Origin: Microglena sp. YARC
Lineage: Eukaryota; Chlorophyta; Chlorophyceae; Chlamydomonadales; Chlamydomonadaceae
Length of the DNA: 64,000 bases
Assembly (NCBI GenBank): GCA_022414725.1
Contig: CM039462.1
Span: forward strand, 15,179,245 to 15,243,244
Direction of reading: 5' to 3'
This document shows, in pieces, positions 42,601 through 51,919 of the stretch (the stretch's first letter is position 1; each line of letters opens with the position of its first letter). The notes below the pieces were generated by a model, which was given only the letters and a program-made list of their open reading frames with translations, made no database searches and was not told where the DNA came from. The position numbers and the translations under genes are program-made.

Positions 42601-44844
42601 CCTCTACCCCCTTCTCATTCCCTCTCACCTCCCCATGCCCCTGACCCTTTCCCTTCCCTCTCATCCCTCTACCCCTGCTCATTCCTCTCACCTCCCCATG
42701 CCCCTGACCCCCTTCCCCTTCCCTCTCATCCCTCTACCCCCTTCTCATTCCCTCTCACCTCCCCATGCCCCTGACCCCCTTCCCCTTCCCTCTCATCCCT
42801 CCACCCCCTTCTCATTCCCTCTCACCTCCCCATGCCCCTGACCCCCTTCCCTTTCCCTCTCATCCCTCTACCCCCTGCTCATTCCTCTACCCCCTTCTCA
42901 TTCATTTTACCTCCCCATGCCCCTGACCCCCTTCCCCTTCCCTCTCATCCCTCTACCCCCTTCTCATTCCCTCTCACCTCCCCATGCCCCTGGCCCCCTT
43001 CCCCTTCCCCCTGATGCATCCCAGGATGCAGATTTCCACCAAGTAGCATCCGACCCCAGCAGTCTACAAACAGTGCAAGTGGACACTTGCAAAGCGCTGA
43101 TACAAGGGACAGGGGCCAAGGCATGTATGTGCAATGCAATACACGCTGGCTCCATTGTAACTGACATGTGGCTTTTGGCGTCCAGCCCTGATGCAGTGGA
43201 TGCGTTGCGCAATTCAGCTGAGCTAGTTTCAGCAAATCCCGATCCCTACTTCACCGATGAATACCTCATTAAGTGGAGTGCAAGGTAAGTAGTGTGGTTT
43301 GTAGTACATGATCTTATGCCATACCTCTTACCTCCACATGCCCACCTCACCCTCACTTACACCTGCACCCAATGATATTCCCTCTCATACCCCCCACCCC
43401 CCCACCCCCCCCCACCCCACCACCACCACCACCACCACAACCACAAACCACCACCACCACAACCACCACCACCACAACCCACCACCACCACCACCCTTCG
43501 GGCCAATGCCCACCTTCACCATTCCTCTCCCTCACCTCCCCATACCCACCCACCCACTGCTACTCCCTCTAACCCTCATCGACACCTGCCCACAGTGCTA
43601 TTACCCCTCCCCCCACCCCCCACCCCCACCCCAGGCAAATACCCACCCACCCCACTGCCACCCCCTCTCACCTCCCCATACCCTCCCACCCCACTCCCTC
43701 TCCTTGTAGTAAGGTGATGATCACCATTAAGGACGACATTGCAGCAATCACTAAAGACAGCCCAACCTCAGCTCCTAATCATGCTGATGATGGCAATGGC
43801 GATGGTGGTGGTGATGATGGAGACAAGGGAGATGCTAGCAATGAATCCAGCTCTAGCAACAACACAGGCATCATTGTTGGCATTGTGCTTTTAATTGCAG
43901 TGCTAGCTGGATGCATCACCGCTATCTTCTTTCTCCTCAAGGACAAGAGGCAAATTAGAGCTAAAACCAACGGGCGCAACTCAGAGGACGAGGAGATCGG
44001 CAAACATGAGGGGGCTACGGACGCGCCCAAGCAGCGTCGCCTGAGCCGCGAGGACCCCGATATTCTCAAGGGGGTCCCGAAGGAGGGAGACCCCAAGAGC
44101 CGCACCAACTTCGACAAACTATTCGCTAACCATGAGGAAGAGGAACATGATGACGTGGGGCCTGGGGAGGGAGGCGACACATCGAGGGCGGACGGGGTCG
44201 TGGTGGAGCTGGCGGATGGGGGGGAGTTCCACACACTACCAGGCGCGGCCTCCACATCTGACGCGGCCATTATCCGTGTCTCACACAACAAACACTCCCT
44301 GGCCAGTCAGCAGAGCCTGCATGCCCCAAGCAACCAAGGGAGCTTGCAGCATGCATCAAGCCTGCAGAGCAAGACATCAGTGGGAAGGAGCTCCTCTTTG
44401 AATCACCAGGGCTCCCTTGGGGGCAGGTTGACTGAGACGAGGAGCATTGGCCGGTCTAGCCAATCTAGCAACCCCCGGCATGCCGGCACTGCTTTTGCCA
44501 ACCCAGGTAGTGACATGGCGTGGTCTGGGTCTGAAAGATCCTCCATGCCCGAGGCGCGCACTGGTGCAGCGGGCCAGGGCCTATCCCCCTCCTCCTCCAG
44601 CCGCTACAGTGTTGGTGGAGGGGGAGAGCGTGCGGGTCTCAGAACGTATGCATCTGCGAGGATGGGGGAAGGTGTGGATCACTCCACGTCAGAAGGAAAG
44701 CCCCCACTGCAAACCAGCATGTCTGGTGGAGCCCCTCCACCTAGGAAGCTACCGCAGCTGAATGCGACCGAGTCCCTGCAGAAGCGGATCGAGACGTTGG
44801 GCAGCAGTGCCCTGCCTGCTCCTGCAGGGGGGGCGTGGGTGTAA
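31235..44844 (+). CDS. Gene B: membrane-anchored Pro-rich surface protein (eight exons)
   Basis: Exons: 31235-31268, 35593-35679, 36810-36902, 39054-39086, 39724-40530, 40833-41182, 43025-43284 and 43710-44844, about 932 codons. It is the tandem paralogue of gene A with the same order and intron phases. The architecture is signal peptide, Tyr/Pro segments, globular domain 1, Pro-rich stretches, globular domain 2, transmembrane helix and acidic Ser-rich tail. Exon 8 is fully intact here for 378 codons. Domain 1 is interrupted by an extra T at 40020-40023 and by at least one further indel near 40146. Its start differs from gene A (see exon 1). Likely a cell-surface or matrix protein; the Pro-rich parts suggest hydroxyproline glycosylation by analogy with algal surface glycoproteins. 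Confidence 0.72.
31685..33185. repeat. GAT/GCT/ACT trinucleotide array in intron 1 of gene B
   Basis: A 1.5 kb array mixes GATGAT runs with GCTGCTGCT blocks in a higher-order unit of about 120-150 bp (GATACTGATGCTGATATTGA, TGATGATGACAATGATATTG, then a GCT run). It gives a 333-codon Asp/Ala frame on + and a 316-codon His/Gln frame on -. Position and flanks match the gene A array at 12361, so I treat it as intronic. Confidence 0.85.
33240..34117. other. Intron 1 of gene B, no gene seen
   Basis: Contains a stretch matching 12890-13070 of gene A (AAGCCTCTACAGCATACTTG, TATCATAAAGAGGGTCT), poly-G at 33661-33694 and single-copy AT-rich sequence. No supported exon. Confidence 0.5.
34118..34306 (-). 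mobile_element. 5'-truncated LINE copy
   Basis: Reverse complement of the LINE 3' UTR at 28300-28516: a short TTACATTACA tail, CATGTTAAAGTCTACTTGAC, AACAAAAAGAAAAAGCACCC and AACCACCGTTTTGGTGGCGT. It lies in intron 1 of gene B and carries no ORF. Confidence 0.85.
34330..35300. repeat. Poly-G tracts and 65-bp tandem repeat
   Basis: Poly-G runs at 34337-34379 and 34654-34675. Three CCCC(T)TTCAGTAAGACAGG units lie near 34830-34930. Then four to five units of about 65 bp (CAGCACGCTCTTTGCTCTCC, GCGATCAACTCTGCACATCA, TAGAGGGGATCTA) span 34935-35300. Confidence 0.8.
35593..35679 (+). CDS. Gene B exon 2: end of leader peptide
   Basis: An 87-base exon, acceptor TTCAATTGTAG, donor GTGAGAC, phase 1 on both sides. 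It encodes ALLGSALGSGLLGSALLGSA and then KSQFNAPNA. The 24-base difference from gene A exon 2 reflects an internal repeat of the LLGSA unit, lengthening the hydrophobic part. Confidence 0.65.
35680..35985 (+). repeat. Donor-side array of gene B exon 2
   Basis: Five diverged units of about 50-55 bp (AGCAAATACTGGGAAAACTC, TTTTAGTGTTC, GTGGGGCACCTT) resemble the exon end and donor (CCAAATGCAGGTGAGACTC, CCGTGGGGCACC). The last reads CAAATACTGGTAAGCCTCC. Confidence 0.6.
36140..36620. other. Intron 2 of gene B with poly-G tracts
   Basis: Poly-G at 36147-36176 and 36599-36615, an AT dinucleotide run and a GT run. Collinear, diverged match to 16255-16960 of gene A (TATTTACTGGGGTAGG, ATAGGTCAAATCTT, AGGTTCC). 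No exon is seen. Confidence 0.6.
36810..36902 (+). CDS. Gene B exon 3: Tyr/Pro-rich segment
   Basis: A 93-base exon, acceptor CTCTTTGCAG, donor GTAAGT, phase 1 on both sides. It encodes EWATSLEQPNYPYYPTPPSD, then PPPLPPSPPG. Single on the acceptor side, unlike gene A, but followed by donor-edge copies at 36970-37100. Confidence 0.7.
36903..37110 (+). repeat. Donor-side array of gene B exon 3
   Basis: Two further copies of CACTTCC(T/C)CCAAGT(A/C)CTCC followed by GTAAGTCCCTCT, joined by AAATTTGAATTTA runs and a CACATGGCTCC or CAAGGCTCC R3-like end. Same design as in gene A. Confidence 0.75.
37140..37510 (+). repeat. Dispersed repeat R2, copy 2
   Basis: Collinear with 27230-27612 (see that entry). 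It lies in intron 3 of gene B; gene A lacks it there. Confidence 0.6.
37835..38295. mobile_element. hAT-like MITE (family 2) split by a family 1 MITE
   Basis: Left end TAGGGAACGGCAAATCATAT, right end ATATTGCCGATCCCTA, flanked by CACATATG and CACATTAG (6 of 8). The interior is made of ATATGATATCAT palindromes and GACCAAAGACGAGT. The family 1 element at 38038-38233 is nested inside. Confidence 0.8.
38038..38233. mobile_element. hAT-like MITE (family 1), copy 7
   Basis: Ends CAGGGTACTTC and GAATTACCCTG, perfect target duplication ATGATATC (38030-38037 and 38234-38241), which is itself part of the family 2 palindrome. It therefore inserted after the family 2 element. Confidence 0.92.
38578..39005 (+). 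repeat. CATATCAAC array before gene B exon 4
   Basis: About 45 units of CATATCAAC with CATATAAAT variants. It opens frames of 158-185 codons on both strands (Tyr-Gln-Pro, Ile-Asn-His, Val-Asp-Met) that are artefacts. Longer than the gene A array at the same place. Confidence 0.9.
39054..39086 (+). CDS. Gene B exon 4: 33-base microexon
   Basis: Acceptor CTACACTTGCAG, donor GTGAGT, phase 1 on both sides, encoding EEDYPDWPASP exactly as in gene A. Confidence 0.75.
39724..40530 (+). CDS. Gene B exon 5: globular domain 1 and Pro-rich stretch
   Basis: Acceptor TTATTCTGCAG, donor GTAAGTCACGG. The frame is open from RLPNYPHDPPSPLAPFAPG through LPGSVLQPVVASMDFIVE, TLCINGMKITAVTVRF. It then meets TGA after an extra T at 40020-40023. 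One base less restores DDLGAAEALRDALDDQPDLH. Another indel is needed near 40146. From about 40212 (DLEKVLEWKYVEQRSLC) the frame is open through PSPPPKPPPSPLPPSPPPPS to RPNYPQLPPPR. Two Cys near the domain centre may pair. Confidence 0.6.
40833..41182 (+). CDS. Gene B exon 6: Pro/Ser/Arg-rich linker
   Basis: Acceptor TTGGTCTTGCAG, donor GTAGGTG, phase 1 in, 0 out, 350 bases fully open. It contains TRPRRSRHRDKYSAPNPPW and ends SPPWAPDMMIKLLVVLL. The basic cluster RPRRSR is shared with gene A; a protease processing site is conceivable but unproven. Confidence 0.75.
41183..41300 (+). repeat. Short donor-side array of gene B exon 6
   Basis: About three units with CTGTACTGCTGG, CTGCTAGTCGTAGTGCTG and GTAGGTGACAGAGGTGCT. 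The matching gene A array has over 20 units. Confidence 0.75.
41436..41537. mobile_element. hAT-like MITE (family 2), short copy
   Basis: Left end TAGGGATCGGTATATCG, right end TTGCCTTTTCCCTAA, flanked by GCAATTAG (41428-41435) and GCTATTAG (41538-41545). The interior has GATCAAAGATGAGTATGATA and ATGATATCATATGATATC words. Confidence 0.75.
41760..43010 (+). repeat. Pyrimidine minisatellite before gene B exon 7
   Basis: About 18-20 units of roughly 65 bp built from CTCATTCCCTCTCACCTCCC, CATGCCCCTGACCCC, CTTCCC and CTCTCATCCCTCTACCCC. All frames are open Pro/Leu/Ser artefacts. It sits where the polypyrimidine tract of the exon 7 acceptor belongs. Confidence 0.9.
43025..43284 (+). CDS. Gene B exon 7: globular domain 2
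   Basis: Acceptor TGCATCCCAG, donor GTAAGT, phase 0 in, 2 out. Encodes DADFHQVASDPSSLQTVQVD, CKALIQGTGAKACMC, AGSIVTDMWLLASSPDAV and NPDPYFTDEYLIKW. The few differences from gene A are mostly conservative, indicating selection on the protein. Confidence 0.78.
43710..44844 (+). CDS. Gene B exon 8: transmembrane helix and cytoplasmic tail
   Basis: Acceptor CTCCTTGTAG at 43709. The codon split by the intron is AGT (Ser). It has an Asp/Gly/Asn/Ser linker, helix GIIVGIVLLIAVLAG ending in FFLLKDKRQ, then an acidic region (NSEDEEIGKHEG), LSREDPDILKGVPKEGD, FDKLFANHEEEE, and a long Ser/Gly-rich tail with SLQSKTSVGRSSSLNHQGSL. It ends GGAWV and TAA. The positive charges after the helix put the C-terminus in the cytoplasm. 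Confidence 0.8.
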
Positions 44845-45735
44845 GGGCAACCACCTCACCACACCCCATACTCCCCCATATTACCCCACCCATTTACCCA
44901 CCCATATTATCAACCCATACCCAGCCATTATATTTTGGAGGTCTGAGCAACAAGTTAGCAAAAAAAATGAGGGCTGAGACGGCTGAGCCCTCCCCTCCCC
45001 CTAAATGAGGTGCGCAGAATGACCTGAGAAGTAACTTTTAATATCGCCTTGTTAAATGGCATGAAAGCCCCGTTCTTAGAAAATATCGATCGGCCTGACT
45101 GAAAATTCTGAGGCCTGGGCTCCTCGTGAAAGACAGATTAAATACATGTCCCCCAATGTAGGAGGGAAACCCAGAGATCCAGTATCCAGCATGTTGATGG
45201 CTTCAGCATCTATGTTCACTTTTTCTTTTCAAAATAAACAGTGAGTACGGTACCCGTGAACGCGTGGGTCCGACTAACTGATACCCTTTGTCACATCGAG
45301 TCACCACGAGTCACACCGATTGACTCAATTTGCGACGCGGCGCAGGAAAACAAACATTGTCTGTTTTGGCTGTGCTAACTCTTCTTGCAGCAACTGCGCT
45401 GGTCAGACGTTTGTTTTTTCAACACGGAGAACACAAACAGTCACAGGGATGGATGGCTGGGAGCATCCAATCTCGATGCAGATCATGTGGACTGTGGTCA
45501 CACCACATGAGTCGTCCACTGCGCAACAAAAAACTGCCTCAACTACAAAGTGGGTCAACAAATGGTGTGTACCGGTAGGATGAGGCATGTTGACCTTCTA
45601 GATGGTAGCATGATTTCAGAATGGGAGATGGTTTAACCTTTGGTGGTATTTGTAGCACGTTGACGTATGCGAGGCACACGTTACCGTGCTACAAATACTG
45701 CAGAGCCCTCCACCTCCCTCCCAAAATGTGTGTGT
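44845..45735. other. 3' flank of gene B
   Basis: Matches the gene A flank in 45180-45410. The 82-87 codon frames at 45320-45583 have a hydrophobic run (LSVLAVLTLLAATAL) but no ATG at the start, and the frame is not kept in the gene A flank, so I do not call a gene. The run overlaps a conserved CTAACTCTTCTTGCAG acceptor-like word. Confidence 0.5.
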
Positions 45736-47327
45736 TAAGGGGTAGGTCACACTGCTCTTGCTTTTGGTCGATTTAGCTTTTGCTTTTGGTCCGATTTTGG
45801 CCCGATTTTGGTGGGGACCAAAAGTGACCAAAAGCGACCAAAAGAGGACCAAAAGCTAAATCGAAAGCAAAATCTGGTCTTTGAGACAATTTATTGATCC
45901 GATTTTGCTTTCGATATTGCTTTTGATCAGGTACTACAGTAGTATAACTGATTGTTTTCAAGTCTAAAAGCTGTAATGTTTTTGAACTGATGACAATTTT
46001 TGGACAGCCCCCAACGTGCCGATGCCTTCAAAACATGTGCGCTGTCAAAAAGGCGCGCTAGCCTTTGAAAACGTGCGCTCGCACCAGTTTTTTAGTTCGC
46101 TTTTTTTTTTTTGCAGGACCTGCAAGGTGCTGGGACCTGGAGGACCTGCAGGGAGCTGGGAGCTGGGAGCCGGGAGCTGCCCGCACCAGGGACGGGGCTA
46201 CAGGGAGCTGCAAGTAGGGAGACTGGATAGTGGAAACAATACGGATGTAGGAACCTCTGTTACAACCTCTGTTAAAATTATATGACCAAGTCGTCAATTA
46301 ATAATAGTAAGAAAAGAAATCCAAGTTGCTTGATAGAGGGATGTAGCCAAGTTCAATTTGGAAATAATGTAACAATTCGCTTGCTGGGAACATCTTATGA
46401 AGTACCAAGTAGGAATAATGTACCAATTTAAATTCAACCTCTCAAGTCTTGCTACATGGAAATACGACGAGGTTCCTGAATCCATGTTACCAAGTGACAA
46501 TCTCTCTCGTGGGTACCGCACAAGTAATGTGCCAACAACATGCAACACAAAAATCATTAAAGCCATCTAGCTAGGGGGGTTCTGGCTCATGTTTGGCCTG
46601 TTGTTCCCTCTGATATCAACATAGTCAATTGGGAACCTGGTACCATGGGTGCATCTGGTCACAAGAGGAACTTGCTAGCTTCCTACATGGAGAGGGTGCT
46701 CGGGGTTGAGCCCGTAACCTACACACACGCACAGTTGGGAAACCTTTTTCATGGCCCACTCGGATTTGAGGGATAGCAGGCACCATCCTCGTTCTGACCT
46801 AGAAACTTACCTAGAAACCTAGGCTGCCCAGGCCCCGGTTTCTAGGTTAGTCAGTGCCAGTCCAGGGGTCAGCCTATGACATGTCTAGGTCAGTGTGTGA
46901 CAGTCCAGGGGTAAGCCAAATAGGCTGACAGACTAGCCCAACCGTGACAAGAAGTGTTGAAAGAAAAAGCGTTGAAAAAGCTGAGTAGGCAGTTGCTTGA
47001 CAGCACACACCTAATGACCATGTGTCAGCCCAATAGGCTGAAGAGACATCCCCAATAGCGAGAGAGAGTTGGATGATTTCGTATTTTTTATACAATTTAT
47101 GTAACATGTTCCTTCTCATTTGCAGCTATTTGGGCCATATCTCAACACAATATCAACTTGCGACTGTGCCACACCCTCTGAAAAATTTGAAGACTAGAAG
47201 CAACAATGATTATGAATTGGATAATAAAAGGGATGAGAGAAACAACGAAGATACGGAAAAGATAACAACAGAAAACAATATAAAGTTCCAGAAAAAAATC
47301 CGGACCAAAAGCAAAATCGAGGCAAAT

Positions 47328-47361
<34 letters not shown>

Positions 47362-47541
47362 ATTTTGCTTTTGCTCGATTTTGCTTTTGCTTTTGGTCCG
47401 ATTTTGGTCCTGACCAAAATCGATTCTGGTCAATGTTGTAGTGTGACCACTAAGATTTTGGTGATAGGCAAAATCGACCAAAATCGGACCAAAATCGGAC
47501 CAAAATTGGCCGAACCAAAAGCAGTGTGACCTACCCCTAAG
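45736..47541. mobile_element. 1.8 kb element with terminal inverted repeats
   Basis: Left end AGGGGTAGGTCACACTGCT and right end AGCAGTGTGACCTACCCCT are perfect 19-bp inverted repeats. Just inside both are GATTTTGG, CCAAAATCG and GCTTTTGGTC repeats of opposite orientation. Flanks are GTTA and AAGT. No transposase is visible. The interior has a poly-C run (47331-47360), a GGGAGCTG block (46130-46210) and an R1 repeat (46856-46985). Confidence 0.7.
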
Positions 47542-48400
47542 TGTTAACACATACGGCTTTGCCAATATGTGCGTGTAACTATTTTTCATTTTTCTGGTCT
47601 TCCTTGGTGCCTTGTTAATCGCATAAAAAAAAAAAAAAAACCTCTTATTCGCCCCCAATGTTTTCAACTTGAACTTGGTTGCAGAGCTCCAGCCAGAATC
47701 CTGGCTGCTCACCGTCTTCGGCAGTAAAATAATAAATTATTACCAGGAAAATGTAAACGAGAACACATCATGTTTTCGTTTTTGTCCTATTTCGCCCCAA
47801 AGCCAACCTTCCTGCACAGTGCTTTTAACAAATGCTGAGCGTGTCGATTGTTCAATCAGGGTACTTATCGGTTTACCAACCACGTTTTTAGCATTTTTCT
47901 ATTACAACATTCTATGCAGCGACCCAGTATTTCAAGAATTGAAGGTGTACATAATTTCAAGCCAATTCAAGGGTCGACAGCAATAATACTCCCTAAATAA
48001 ATTGGATCAATGAGACTTCAGACCGTGCTATGATTCGAATGTCCACTTGGCTCACCTGGCCATAGAACTTGCTACAGCAGTAATTCAAATCATTGCGTGG
48101 CTAAATAGTCGGGTGCCCGTAGGCCCCCTGCGTTGGTCGGCTCAAGGGTTAATAGGTTGAAGTGGTAGTAGGCGAAGACAGGCAGGCAGGCAGGCAGAAT
48201 AAAAGTTCGGCGAGACAGGCTGGCGGGCAGGCAGTTCGCAGCAGGGTTACCCTGGGCCGCCCTGGGCTGGGGAGTGGGGTTGCCCTGGGCCGCCCTGGGC
48301 TGGGGTTACCAACCACTTATTGACTATAACCGGGCGGAATACCAACCGTTCGCCAACCGATTTTCTTTAATTTCGACCATTTCGACCATTTTCTGAGTTA
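47542..48400. other. Intergenic stretch, no gene supported
   Basis: Contains an R3 copy (47665-47730), a GGCAGGCAGG run (48180-48200) and a duplicated CCCTGGGCCGCCCTGGGCTG (48250-48305). Nothing else is recognised. Confidence 0.5.
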
Positions 48401-49194
48401 CCGTTGCATAGGTCTACCGTCAAGGGCCGACCAATATCACGCACTTGCCACGCAGTGACACGCAAGCTCGTTATAGGGGGTCTGGGATGTGCGTGTTATA
48501 GAAGCCGTGGATTTGCGGTAAATTCTATACGCTACCCTCGATCGGAACCAGAGGTCCGATCGGAACCAGGGATCGGAACCAGGTGAGGGCCGGTGAGGGC
48601 CCCCTGCAGGGGTCGATCGGAATGGTAGATTGGATCGAGTGGATCGGATCTGACCCGGGGGCCCTGGATCTGACAGGTCGATCGTAATGGTTGATGGCTC
48701 AGCTGCTGTCAAACCATTGTTGTTACTAGACTGCCGCGGACTGAACTCTGTAAGCTCCTGCGCTGAACCTTGGACAATCCAGAAAATCCCAATCCACATC
48801 GAGTTGAAACGTATTCTTGGACAGATCCACAGTGACAGATCGCGAAAACCTTGCCAGCCAGCTCGGCAGCTTGCAAACTGCAGCCTGCGGCACAAAGAAA
48901 TCCGCAGGGATCGATCGAACTGCTATTTAAACGCTCCAATGTCCCGACTTTGCACCTGTTTTCCGACCCGGCCGAAGAAGCACGAGCCAAGCTTGACCTC
49001 TCCATCCACCCAGACCCATTTATCCCATTGGCAGTCAATATCACCAGCAGCTACATCTGTTTGTTGGCAGTCTTGTGTTGGCTGACAGCTGAAGGAACCA
49101 GCCCAAGGAAGTATTCCAGAAATCCCACTGCACCTGCCTTCCTGACATCCTCCTGGCACTACTGTCTGTCGCCTGACATCCCGCTGCTGCCTAC
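48401..49194 (+). promoter_or_regulatory. Upstream region of the lipocalin-like gene
   Basis: A TATA-like CTATTTAAAC lies at about 48922-48931, 265 bp before the start codon. Farther up are three GATCGGAACCAG repeats (48540-48585). The frames of 111-152 codons on both strands have no motifs and are treated as chance. Confidence 0.4.
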
Positions 49195-49286
49195 ATGATG
49201 AAGCTATCACCCCCCAGTATCGTTGCAGCTATTTGCATGTACATAAGCATCATGCTAAATGGAGCCCACGCCCAACGAGGCTTTAG
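49195..49286 (+). CDS. Lipocalin-like gene exon 1: signal peptide
   Basis: ATG at 49195 (a second in-frame ATG at 49198) encodes [20 protein letters not shown], then LNGAHA and QRGF, ending AG in phase 2 at donor GTTAGT. AHA before Q is a good cleavage site. Confidence 0.75.
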
Positions 49287-51864
49287 GTTAGTCCCCTGTC
49301 TCATATATGTTGACACCTTCTAGGCGCTGATAGCTGCGCTCGCGGGCTGCCTTTAAAGAAAGCAACAGTCCTGTTTTTTAGGTACCTAAGCGGCCCTCGA
49401 CTCCACTGCTCAATCGGGCCGTTTTGCTGATGTGCTGCTACGTATAGTCTCTTTGTTCAGTTTCTATCACTGCAACTTTCTTTCTTCTTATTGTAACAAT
49501 TCTTCTTTCTTTAAATAAAGCAACAGGCCGGTCAAAGTGTTCATATCAACAGCCGAGTTCGGCACGTCAAACATCGGGGCACCCCTAAAGCACAGCTTGC
49601 TGCACTGAAATGTGGACTTAGCAAAGTGGGCTAGGTGGTGGTTTGAAGGTCAGCTGAAAGTCTCGCAGGCTTACTCGCAGGCTTACTTATTATTTATTGT
49701 ATTTACAGGTTCAGGGTTTGGAGGGCAGCTGCAACTGGGAGTCTCGCAGGCTTACTCTCAGGCTTACTATTTATTTATTGATTAATTGTACCGAAAGGTT
49801 CAGGGTTTGGAGGCCAACTGGGAGTCTCGCAGGCTTCCTTGCAGGCTTATTAATTATTTATTGCAAATACAATTTCAGGGTTTGGAGGGCAGCTGCAACT
49901 GGGAGTCTCGCAGGCTTCCTATTTATTCAACTATTTAATGTACCTGCAGGTTCAGGGTTTGGAGGCCAGCTGGGAGTCTTGCAGGCTTACTCGCAGGCTT
50001 ACTTATTATTTATTGTACCTACAATTTCAGGGTTTGGAGGGCAGCTGCAACTGGGAGTCTCGCAGGCTTACTCTCAGGCTTACTATTTATTTATTGATTA
50101 ATTGTACCTACAGGTTCAGGGTTTGGAGGCCAACTGGGAGTCTCGCAGGCTAACTCTCAGGCTTACTCGCAGGTTTACTATTGATTTGTGTATTTATTGT
50201 ACCTACAGGTTTAGGTTATGGAGGGCAGCTGGGAGTCTCGCAGGCTTACTCACAGGCTTACTTATTATTTATTGTACCTACAATTTCAGGGTTTGGGGAT
50301 CAGCTGCAACTGGGCGTCTCGCAGGATTACTATTGGGTTGTTGTATGTCAAGGTTCAGGGTTTGGAGGGCAGCTGGGAGTCTTGCAGGCTGACTCTCAGG
50401 CTTACTCACAGGCTTACTGTTTATTTATTTATTTATTTATGTATTTATTGTACCTACAGGTTCAGGGTTTGGAGGGCAACTGGGAGTCTAACAGGCTTAC
50501 TCACAGGCCAACCATTTATTTATTGATTTATTGTACTTGCAGGTTCAGGGTTTGGAGGGCAGCTGCAAGTCTCGCAAGCAACGTTGGATTTGAACAAGGG
50601 GAGAGCATCTGTCCCCCAGCCGGATTTGACACCCAGCCAGACTTCGATGTGAGGCATGAGTAGGGAATGGCAATATGATATCATATGATGCCGGCAGTCT
50701 GATTAGGTCGAAGTTACCATTTATATACAATATCATATGATGCAATTTTTATAATATCATATGATATCATACTCGCCTTTGGTCAACGTCATATGATATG
50801 CCGGTCCCTAGGCATGAGACTGTTTATGGGTATCAGGGGACACGTCCGATGGGGGCAGGGGCCGAGGCTGCAGTTTTTATTTTCAGCTACGAGCAGCAGC
50901 TTCTAGGCAGCTCCCCTGACCGGTATTGTGGTTCGTTTCAGTGCTTCTCTTTTCCCCTTCGAGCATCAGCTTCTAGGCAGCTCCCCTGACTGGTATTATG
51001 GTTTGTTTCAGTGCTTCTCTTTTCCGCTACGAGCAGCAGCTTCTAGGCAGCTCCCCTGACTGATATTGTGGTTTGTTTCAGTGCTTCTCTTTTCCCCTAC
51101 AAGCATCAGCTTCTAAGCAGCTCCCTGGGCTCTATCTTCGTCCAAACCTTAAGCTACCTAGGCACCTAGGAGTTGATATCGTCAGCTTTCCAGTGCTCCT
51201 GGAATCTTTGGGTTTGGCCCAGTGGCAGTCTCAGGGAGCTGCCTAGAAACTAGTGCTGGTAGCCGAAAATAAAAACAGTGGCTGCCTGATTTTGTTCTTC
51301 TTCAGTTCTTCTACCGCCCTGTTGCTGAGCAAGACACACACAGAAACACCACCTCATACACACACCTCACACACACACCACAAACACCACTTCATACACA
51401 CACCTGTCACACACACACACAAACACCACCACACACACACACACACACAGCACTAACACCACCTCACACATACACACACACCTGAAAACACACACAGCAC
51501 TTACACCACCTCACACACACACCTCACACACACACACACCTCACACACACACACAGCACTAACACCACCTCAAACACACCTCACACACACACACACAAAC
51601 ACCACCTCACACAAACACACAGCACTAACACCACCTCACACACACACACCTGAAACACACACACAGCACTAACACCACCTCACACACACACCTCACACAC
51701 ACACAGCACTAACACCACCTCACACACACCTCACACACACACACACAAACACCACCTCACACAAACACACAGCACTAACACCACCTCACACACACACACC
51801 TGAAACACACACACAGCACTAACACCACCTCACACACACACCTCACACACACACAGCACTAACA

Positions 51865-51919
<55 letters not shown>

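Noticed and set aside
41910..43014. Series of Pro/Leu/Ser ORFs over the pyrimidine minisatellite
   Set aside because: Repeat-driven; only the exon from 43025 has an acceptor and paralogue support.
45320..45588. Small secreted protein gene after gene B
   Set aside because: The hydrophobic frame lacks an ATG and is frame-shifted in the gene A flank; the sequence is better explained by a conserved acceptor-like word.
48437..49198. ORFs of 95-152 codons on both strands upstream of the lipocalin gene
   Set aside because: Mutually overlapping, no motifs, no paralogue; the signal-peptide exon at 49195 is in another frame.
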